Shown piece by piece: positions 56,955 through 64,000 of a stretch of 64,000 nt of DNA. The translations under genes and the position numbers were made by a program. The notes beneath the pieces were generated by a model that ran no database searches, had not been told where the DNA came from, and worked only from the letters and a program-made list of their open reading frames with translations. The stretch covers positions 21,106,940 to 21,170,939 of the forward strand of contig NC_052621.1 in NCBI RefSeq assembly GCF_016545825.1, given 5' to 3'. This DNA is from Eucalyptus grandis. Taxonomy: Eukaryota > Streptophyta > Magnoliopsida > Myrtales > Myrtaceae. The first letter of the stretch is position 1, and every line of letters starts with the position of its first letter.

Positions 56955-57832
56955 ATGGCAGTAAGAGCACCAAAGTATCCCATTCCTATACATGTGAATA
57001 TCTCTAACTTTGTCACAATTAAGCTTGCCGAAGACAATTTCCTCTTATGGCAAGCTCAGATCCAAAGGTTTCTGAAAAGCCAAGAACTCTTTGGCTTTAT
57101 TAATGGTGATATTACATCACCTCCTCGAATGCTGCAAAATGTAGTTGAAGGATGTGAGATTGAAGCTGTAAATCCAGACTATATTGACTGGACAAAAACT
57201 GATCAGCTGGTTTCTTCATGGATAAGTGGAGCTGTCTCGGAGAATATACTGAGCTTAATAATTGGTTTAGAAACATCTTATGAAGTGTGGCAGACACTTC
57301 TGAGTCGCTTCACACAAAAATCAGTAGCTAGAGAATTCGAATTAAGGGGAAAACTTCAAGCTTGTCAAAAACATGATAGAGCTCTTTCAGTCTATCTTCG
57401 AAAATACAAGTACATATGTGATCAGTTAAATGCTATAGGAAAACCTGTGGATGACATAACCAAGCTATTTGGTGTGTTGGAAGGGCTAGGAGCTGAATAT
57501 GAAAATTTCCGAACAACAATATACTGTCTAAAGCCTCAACCTGAGTATGATGAGGTAATTGCACAATTGGAGAGGTTTGAGTCAAGAATGCAGAACTATT
57601 CCAGGACCCAATTTAACTCCAATATGGCTTACTTTGGGCAAAGACACCCTCAAGCACAGCTTAAAGAAACAACTGATGGAGAGTACATATCTCAAAATTC
57701 AGGTTTTGTAGCCCAAAGAGGTAATTACGAGGAGGCCGTAGCTATGGTAGGGGACGTTTTCTTAATAACAGGGGCCGAGGATTTAGATACCCTGGAGACA
57801 ATTTAGGTTATAGATCCAGCAATACCAGCTAT
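56955..57832 (+). pseudogene. gag of RE1-like Copia, frameshifted at its tail
   Basis: ATG 56955 opens 283 codons: a UBN2/Retrotran_gag core with NFLLWQAQIQRFLKSQ, DYIDWTKTDQLVSSWISGAV and LRKYKYICDQLNAIGKPVDD. From about 57715 the normal RG-rich tail (GRGRF, NNRGRGFRY) is in the next frame, so one base was gained or lost near 57715-57730. The gag reading ends at a TAG at 57804. Confidence 0.85.
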
Positions 57833-58560
57833 ATGCAAGAGAATCAGAGAACCAAACCTTATCAAAATTCTTCTTATTCTGGTTTAACCTCAAGATTTCG
57901 TCCCTATGCTGGCCCATCACAGAGATATCAAGAAGTGAAGTCTTATCCTTCTAATCTAACTCTTTCCAAGAGTATGCAGGATGAGAAGGCAACTAGTAGC
58001 ATAAAATTAGAGTGTCAAATCTGCAAGAAACCAGGTTATGATGCTTTACACTGCTGGTATAGATTTGATAACTCGTATCAAGCTGAGGAGATACCAACAG
58101 CTCTGGCAGCTATACATCTTGAAGATGCCAAAGGCAGCGAATGGTATCCAGATACTGGTGCAACTGCACATATCACAGCTAATTCTGGTATACTTCATAA
58201 CTCTTCTAAATATACTGGATATGATACTGTCATGATTGGTGATGGAACACATCTGTCTGTTACATGCACTGGCGATACATTGCTACATACTGGAAAGAGT
58301 TTGTTGCCACTAAATGATGTCCTAATTGTCCCTAATATAAAGAAAAATCTTTTGTCAGTATCCAAGTTAACAGATGATTATCCTTGCTCATTTGTTTTTG
58401 ACAAATTTGGTGTATATATAAAGGACAACTGGACCAACACAACTTTGTTGCTCGGAAGGAAAACTAAAGGACTATATCAAGTGAATTCACAAACAACACA
58501 AGCCTTTCTAGCCCAAAGAACAGAGCAATAGAAGAGGACACATGGCATCAAAGATTAGCA
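57833..58560 (+). pseudogene. Zinc knuckle and protease of RE1-like Copia
   Basis: The zinc knuckle reads CQICKKPGYDALHCW (about 58014-58055), a near-complete CCHC in which the His is Tyr. The protease site is YPDTGATAH (DTGA 58151-58162), intact. The frame ends at a TAG (58529). The pre-integrase motif WHQRLAHTNL follows in another frame at 58544-58573. Confidence 0.85.
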
Positions 58561-59850
58561 CACACCAATTTGAATATCTTGAAGTATTTGCAAAATCAAA
58601 AACTCATTCAGTGTAGCAGTAGAATGCTGAATGTATGTAGTAGTTGTCAAGTTGCAAAGGCTGTAGCTTTACCATTTCCATCATCCGAATCTGTAACAAC
58701 TATGCCCCTACAGAAAATTCATTGTGATATATGGGGTCCATCACCTATGACTTCATTTCAGAATTTCAAATACTATGTTCTGTTTATGGATAACTTCTCT
58801 CGATTTAGTTGGATATATCCATTGAAATTGAAGTCAAACTTTTATAAGATTTTTGTTCTGTTTCAAAAGCAATTAGAGAACCAATTTGAGTCAAAAATAA
58901 AGATCTTTCAGTGTGATGGTGGAGGAGAATTTATTAGTCACAGATTTCAAGCTCACTTACAAGACTGTGGTATCAAACAGAATCTCTCTTGCCCTTACAC
59001 ACCTGCTCAGAATGGCATCTCTGAGCGAAAACATCGACATATTGTTGAATTAGGTCTTGCCATGTTATATCATGGTAAAGTTCCTCTGAAATATTGGGTT
59101 GATGCTTTTATTACAGCTAACTATGTCATCAATCTTCTTCCAACACCAAAATTGCAAATGCAATCACCTTACAAAAAGTTGTATCACTAAGAACCAACTT
59201 ATGATCACCTCAGGGTATTTGGTTGTGCCTGCTATCCATGCTTACGACCCTATGCTCAGCACAAGTTTGATCCAAGATCTCTCACTTGTGTGTTCATTGG
59301 CTATAGTGAACACCATAAAGGCTACAGATGTCTTGTACCCTCAACAAGTCGAGTATATATCAGTAGACATGTGAAGTTTGATGAGAAGTTTTTCCCTTTT
59401 ACTAAGCTGTGTCTAACAAAGTATGCATCTCTCACAACATTATATCAGTTATGGGCAGAAGAAGTACAATTAACAGAGTCAGCAAGCAAGAAAACAGATT
59501 CTATTATACCTTCTACTTCTTCTCAGACATGTGCAGCCCATCTGCAGCTCAATGAAGATAATACAGCAATAAATTCACAGTCTTCAACAGAAATTGTTGT
59601 ACCTTATACTGCTCAATCACTACAACCAGCAATAACACAAGAATATGTCATTTCTACAACAACACCACACAATGAAGTATCTTCACCTATACAATATGAA
59701 CACATGTCTACTACTAATACAACAATACCCTATAATACAAGTATTGGATCTGAACAAATTATCCCTTCTCATATATCACAAGGGGTCATTTCCAGTCTCT
59801 CAACACAGGAGGCAACTTCCAGTCATCCAATGCAGACTTGATTCAAATCT
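58561..59850 (+). pseudogene. Integrase of RE1-like Copia with two nonsense codons
   Basis: The core 58570-59187 has CSSCQVAK (zinc-binding cysteines), HCDIWGPSP, MDNFSRFSWIYP, QCDGGGEF and NGISERKHRH, so all three catalytic acids are present. TAA at 59188 replaces Gln (the truncated sister element has CAG). The same frame goes on through FGCACYPC, FIGYSEHHKGYRCL and a Ser/Thr-rich linker to a TGA at 59839, which stands where the sister has CGA. Confidence 0.88.
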
Positions 59851-60640
59851 GGAATTATCAAGCCTAATCCCAGGTATGCATGTCTTGCTGTCTATAAGGT
59901 ACCTTCTGAACCAAAGTCAATTAAATCAGCATTGGCACATGAAGGTTGGCATAAAGCAATGACAGAAGAAATGGATGCATTATATCAAAATAAAACCTGG
60001 GACTTAACTCCTCGAACTAAATACATGAATGTAATTGGCTGCAAGTGAGTCTTTAAAACGAAACTTGCCTCTGATGGTAGCCTTGATAGATTGAAAGCTC
60101 GCTTAGTTGCTAAAGGCTTTCATCAGGAAGAAGGAATTGACTTCACGAGACTTTCAGTCAAAGAATCAAGCATGCCACCATTAGAATAGTTCTATCTCGT
60201 AGCAAAGATGAGACAAAGTGGCCTATTCATCAACTTGATGTTAAGAATGCATTTCTACATGGCACACTTAATGAAACAGTCTACATGGAGCAACCTCCTG
60301 GCTTTCAAGATCCACAGAAACCTTCTCATGTATGTTTACTCAGAAAGTCACTTTATGGTCTTCGACAAGCTCCTCGAGCATGGTTTGATAAGTTCAGTGA
60401 TTTTTTACTGGCATATGGATTCTTTTGCAGCTCCACAGATCCATCTTTATTCATATATCATCATAAACAAGATACCATTCTTCTACTGTTATATGTTGAT
60501 GACATTGTCTTAACTGGAAGTTCCTTTCAACTACTGGGTTTGATTCATTCTCTCGAGTCTCGAGTTTCACATGAAAGATCTTGGCCCACTACATTACTTC
60601 CTTGGCATTTAAGTCAAACAAAATTCTAATCATTTATTCT
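59842..60640 (+). pseudogene. Reverse transcriptase of RE1-like Copia
   Basis: Motifs: [57 protein letters not shown] and YVDD at 60492-60503. Lesions: TGA at 60046 where the family has Trp (KWVFKTK), a lost base near 60150 (after EGIDFT) and another frame change near 60540-60630. The catalytic loop itself is intact. Confidence 0.85.
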
Positions 60641-61450
60641 TGTGTCAAACCAAATATGCTAGTGATCTTCTCACTCAAGCTCAAATGTCTAAATGTAAAC
60701 CAATTTCCACTCCTCTGCCGCTAAGACCTCTCATTCTGCAAAATGATTCTGCTTCTTTATCCAATCCTACTGAGTACCGCAGTCTAGTTGGTGCTCTTCA
60801 GTATCTCACTTTAACACGCCCTGACATTGCCTATGCTACCAATTTACTCTGTCAAAAATTACAGACACCAACTATTGCAGACCTCTATAGACTTAAAAGG
60901 GTTCTGCGATATATCAAAGGCACTATCAGTCTTGGCATATTCATTCATTCTCAAAGCTCTCCACATTTGTATGGTTTTTCAGATGCAGACTGGGCTGGAT
61001 GTATCGAAACTCGAAGATCAACTACAGGTTTCTGTACTTATATTGGCTCCAACCATATTTCTTGGGCAGCCAAGAAGTAGACCACAGTAATTAGATCTTC
61101 TACAGAAGCTAAGTATCGTGCTCTTGCTTCAACCTCTGCTGAACTTACCTGGATAAGTTTTGTCTTGCGAGACATAGGATATGCTCTCACTCATCCCACA
61201 CATCTGTTCTGTGATAATAAGTCAGCCATTGCTCTCACTGCCAATCCTGTGTTACATGCTCGAACAAAACATATCGAAGTGGACTTCCACTTCGTTCGAG
61301 AAAAAGTCTCCTCAGGATCCCTTCATGTCCAATATATCCCAAGCAATTCTCAACTTGCTGATATTTTCACCAAGTCTCTCTCACGGTTATCACATTGCCA
61401 ACTACGTACCAAATTGGGCCTTGGTTTTCCACCCATTCCCAATTTGAGGG
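60641..61450 (+). pseudogene. RNase H of RE1-like Copia
   Basis: Open from 60640 to a TAG at 61078: [40 protein letters not shown]. After the TAG the same frame continues with [39 protein letters not shown] and LADIFTKSLSR, up to the polypurine tract. Only the TAG breaks this domain. Confidence 0.88.
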
Positions 61451-61454
61451 GGGA

Positions 61455-62102
61455 TGTTAAATATAAAGGAACTGAGTCTTCTCAATCATCAGTTACTATA
61501 AATTCAGCAGATAGAGAAAGAACACGTGAGGAAAAACAAAAGACAGAAAAGCAACAAAGAGCTGGTGATCAACAAGCTGGTGATCAACGGTGGAGAACTC
61601 GTGGTGAAGACAAACTTGGATTGACATCAATGAAGAAGAAGCCTGAGATGAAGAGTGACATGGATCGCCAAGTTATAACAGATCTAAACTAGCACGTGTG
61701 CGGTTATTTAGCTGAAAAGGGGAAAAACAAATGAAGAAATAGTTAGTTGAATTCTGTTTTTCTCTTTTATGAGCTGTATTCAGTTTTCCGTTCTTTAAGT
61801 AGTCTTCTTCCTCCTCGATGGATGTAGAGAGAAAATATAGAGAGAGAAGAGAGTAGAAATATAGAGAGAGAAAGCTTAGAGAGCTATCATCAATGGATGC
61901 TCTGCAATTGTGTAGCTGATACGTGCTGTGATAGAGAGATAGAAACAGGGGATGTAAAACAGAGGATTTTGTATTCGAAAGCTGTCGTTGATCATAGAAG
62001 CTTTGTACTACAATCATATTGATATAGAGTAATTCGAAGTATTTCTTTTGCTGATTTCGCTGTATCCTGATCCATTTCTTCATCTTCATCTTCATCTTCA
62101 CA
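61455..62102 (+). repeat. 3' LTR of RE1-like Copia
   Basis: 648 bp; one CTTCAT unit longer than the 5' LTR at its end, otherwise almost identical. Confidence 0.95.
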
Positions 62103-62107
62103 GATTT

Positions 62108-62496
62108 CACAAAGGAACCCATGGTAAAACTTCCCGGAACTTCACTTATCAGATTCTACGCGATGTCCTATATGTAAATAAAGAAAGAAAAATTCACTTC
62201 CAGAGAGTAGTGGCTCGACCACAGTCACAGAGCATATGGCGTTTGGCCCTACAAGGTCAATATTTCCTTAAATTGGGTAACATTAGAAACTCAGAGCACC
62301 CGCAATCCACAACCTTCACCAAAAGAAGATTGGATTGTAAAGCTAGCCAACTAGGTCTCTCTCTGCCGTAAGTATTGACTAGCAGCTGACTTGGTTGGAT
62401 AGCAAGGCCAAAGGATGGATCAGAAAGAAAAACAAAATTCCCAGAGATGAGTACATAAGGAGAAGAGCTTCGTACAACATCGCAAACAGGGGGAGC
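62108..62496. repeat. DNA downstream of ASHR2 C, right of the Copia insertion
   Basis: No gene. Matches 46580-46974 and 13976-14300. Probably includes the 3' UTR of ASHR2 C. Confidence 0.7.
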
Positions 62497-63303
62497 TCAC
62501 TCGTCCATATCCTCTTCTCCATCAGCTTCCACCTCTTCATCCTCCCTCCTGAGCTGACCACATACATTACACTCCATTATATCAGAAGGAGCATCATCCG
62601 ACCACAGAGGCAGAGGAGCCAATGTCCCGCCGCAGTTTTTCCTGTTGCACATATACCTGACGAAGAAATATGCATGGGGGAAGTCCGTCTCTTTCTCCTC
62701 TGCAATACCCACCTCCGACCCGCTCATTTGTTCATCGGCATCCTCATCCATCCCTTCACCGTCACCATCATCGTCTTCACCGATATCATCGTGCTCGTTC
62801 TCATCATCGGACCAATTGGCCTCGACCTTGCACCGATCGCAGTCACAGGCGAACCGGTAGTCTTCCATCAACCTCTTCTGCCTATTCGCATAATTCAAGT
62901 TGACAGGAAGATAACTCAGGCAGATCTCCCTCCCTTGAGGGACATCATGGATCATCCGCACGATTATATCAGTATTGCCATCAGAAGCAGAGTCCACATA
63001 GTCAAATCTACAAGCATTTGGATTGCAATCGTGGTTGAAGAAAGAAGGTCTTGGATAAATACCGTAAGCTCTCACCGATCTCTCCCCATCCACCTCGCCC
63101 CCACCCCGCGACGAAACCGGCTCCATCAAACCGAAAGCGTTGAGCTTGTCCTTCGACAGCAAGGCCACGATCAATTCAAGAGAAAACCCCTGAGGAAAAG
63201 GCGAACCCGGAGGAGGGGCAGGACAAACCGAGGCGAGCAGCGAATGCAGGAACCGGGCGGCCGAGACGGTGTCGTCGGCGTGCGCCTCTCGGCCCTCCTT
63301 TTT
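62497..63303 (-). CDS. ASHR2: ASHR2-like SET-domain protein, C-terminal part
   Basis: About 268 codons are open on the minus strand from a possible splice acceptor (GACCTCAG/AAAAAGG at 63304) to the stop at 62497. The start reads KKEGREAHADDTVSAARFLHSL. Then come AFGLMEPV, the SET signature FFNHDCNPNACRF (about 63040-63000), IHDVPQGREICLSYLPVN and the cysteine cluster CDCDRCKVE (62847-62830). An acidic linker follows (residues DDENEHDDIGEDDDGDGEG) and a C-terminal zinc-like region with FPHAYFFVRYMCNRKNC and MECNVCGQL. This order matches plant ASHR2, a SET protein annotated as histone-lysine methyltransferase. The N-terminal third, with the first SET strands, is not found up to 64000. Either an upstream exon lies outside the window or the gene is truncated. 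Confidence 0.8.
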   Translation of the reverse strand, partial: KKEGREAHADDTVSAARFLHSLLASVCPAPPPGSPFPQGFSLELIVALLSKDKLNAFGLMEPVSSRGGGEVDGERSVRAYGIYPRPSFFNHDCNPNACRFDYVDSASDGNTDIIVRMIHDVPQGREICLSYLPVNLNYANRQKRLMEDYRFACDCDRCKVEANWSDDENEHDDIGEDDDGDGEGMDEDADEQMSGSEVGIAEEKETDFPHAYFFVRYMCNRKNCGGTLAPLPLWSDDAPSDIMECNVCGQLRREDEEVEADGEEDMDE

Positions 63304-64000
63304 CTGAGGTCAAAGACAAACTTTTTCCTTTTCATTTTATCACTTTGTTTTTTTTTACCTAAATTCCGTTTTTCTTAAGTTAATTTGAAGTTTGACGCAA
63401 AAGTAAATTTCAACATATAAAAACAAATTTTATTAGAGATAACAAAAAAATCGAAGCTCACTTGCGTCAATTCTATATACTCCCACTACTCTCCTTCCTA
63501 AAAAAAAAAAAAAAAAAGACCCACCCTCCTTTCATCTTATTTTATAGACTTATGAAACAAAATTTCATTGAAACCTAAGAAAACTATTGCTTTAGCAAAT
63601 GAATAAAAGTTTATTGTTTGATTAACGGAGTTACTCCTGTCTCTTTGTATGGTTTGACATTCAATCATAGAAAAATAGAGATAACATACCCAAAATACTC
63701 TTTTTACACACTCTCTCAATTTCTAATAAGTAACTACACAAAAACACCTTCCGGTTGTGACGGCCATAAGTTATAATCACGACTAAACTAATCAGATTAC
63801 TGATGATTGATGATTATTATATTAATCTCTATTGTAAGCAATATGACTATTAATATGATACATAATTAGTGGTGTCGTTATATGATTCTTGCAATATACG
63901 AATTGCGGTGAATATACTCACCATTCTAATAAATAATAATTCCCATAATTATTATTAAGCATGATGTATATAAAGGGATGAGATTTGAGTTTCCGAGTTA
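63304..64000. repeat. DNA on the 5' side of ASHR2 C, paralogous to 44893-45950
   Basis: 63310-63420 is the inverse of 44893-45000, while 63440-63960 matches 45300-45920 and 54790-55050 in direct orientation. No coding motif. It could be an intron of ASHR2 C or the start of the next duplicated unit. Confidence 0.7.

Larger units (their letters stand above)
56072..62102 (+). mobile_element. RE1-like Ty1/Copia element, structurally complete
   Basis: LTRs are 56072-56713 and 61455-62102, both TGTTAAATAT...CTTCACA. The 5-bp duplication GATTT (56067-56071, 62103-62107) is perfect. The primer site TGGTATCAGAGCC starts at 56714 with no spacer, and the polypurine tract TTGAGGGGGGA ends at 61454. By eye the LTRs differ at about eight bases plus one CTTCAT hexamer, so the insertion is young. 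The polyprotein is nevertheless broken many times. The element lies in the DNA downstream of ASHR2 C; the empty site is seen near 46578. Confidence 0.95.

Noticed and set aside
62395..63378. 327-codon plus-strand open frame
   Set aside because: Antisense to the ASHR2 exon; the minus strand carries the SET and cysteine motifs, and this frame has no recognisable domain.

Overview
The window is nuclear DNA from a flowering plant, most likely a woody eudicot. It is AT-rich, has GT-AG introns, plant Copia (RE1-like and Sirevirus-like) retrotransposons, hAT, Mutator-type and Harbinger-type DNA elements, tRNA-like SINEs and DUF247/UPF0481 genes. A Myrtaceae source is only a guess. Positions 9449-9548 are a 100-N assembly gap. 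No bacterial features, CRISPR, rRNA or tRNA genes were seen.

The host genes form a decayed compound tandem array. The repeated unit is an ASHR2-like SET-domain gene on the minus strand followed by a DUF247 gene on the plus strand. Three ASHR2 3' ends remain: A at 14300-14480 (remnant), B at 46975-47280 (frameshifted) and C at 62497-63303 (open, but without its N-terminal part). Four DUF247 copies remain: A at 16330-16526 (only the two ends left), B at 27504-29020 (many lesions), C at 38315-40033 (open, three exons, 457 residues) and D at 50266-52950 (open, two exons, 465 residues). Only DUF247 C and D look able to make a full-length protein.

Layout. 1-8642: minus-strand Sirevirus-like Copia element, cut by the window start and inserted in the 3' end of a Gypsy element whose LTR begins at 8718. 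9549-9890: Mutator-like remnant. 9891-13975: 5'-truncated RE1-like Copia. 13976-18760: ASHR2 A, DUF247 A and their flanks. 18760-25617: 3' end of a second Sirevirus, plus strand, whose LTR is split by a 4.9-kb hAT element (20067-24990). 25618-26124: LINE 3' end with RNase H domain and poly(A). 26125-31960: DUF247 B unit, a diverged copy of the A unit. 34575-36586: two 1-kb tandem copies. 37110-38235: hAT-like element with a nested SINE, ending at the TATA box of DUF247 C. 41627-42293 and 43601-44027: nonautonomous elements with clear target duplications. 44995-45234: SINE. 45235-47280: ASHR2 B and downstream DNA. 47666-52950: duplicated upstream DNA and DUF247 D, whose intron holds a 998-bp Harbinger-like element. 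53360-54760: Copia remnant. 54785-63303: ASHR2 C unit, split by a structurally complete RE1-like Copia (56072-62102).

The paralogous units allow empty-site reconstruction: for several insertions the unoccupied sequence can be read from a sister copy in the same window, which fixes element ends and target duplications. I found no operon-like or defence-type system. The notable biology is a fast-evolving DUF247 cluster with intragenic duplications in both open copies and transposons placed at exon, promoter and stop-codon borders.
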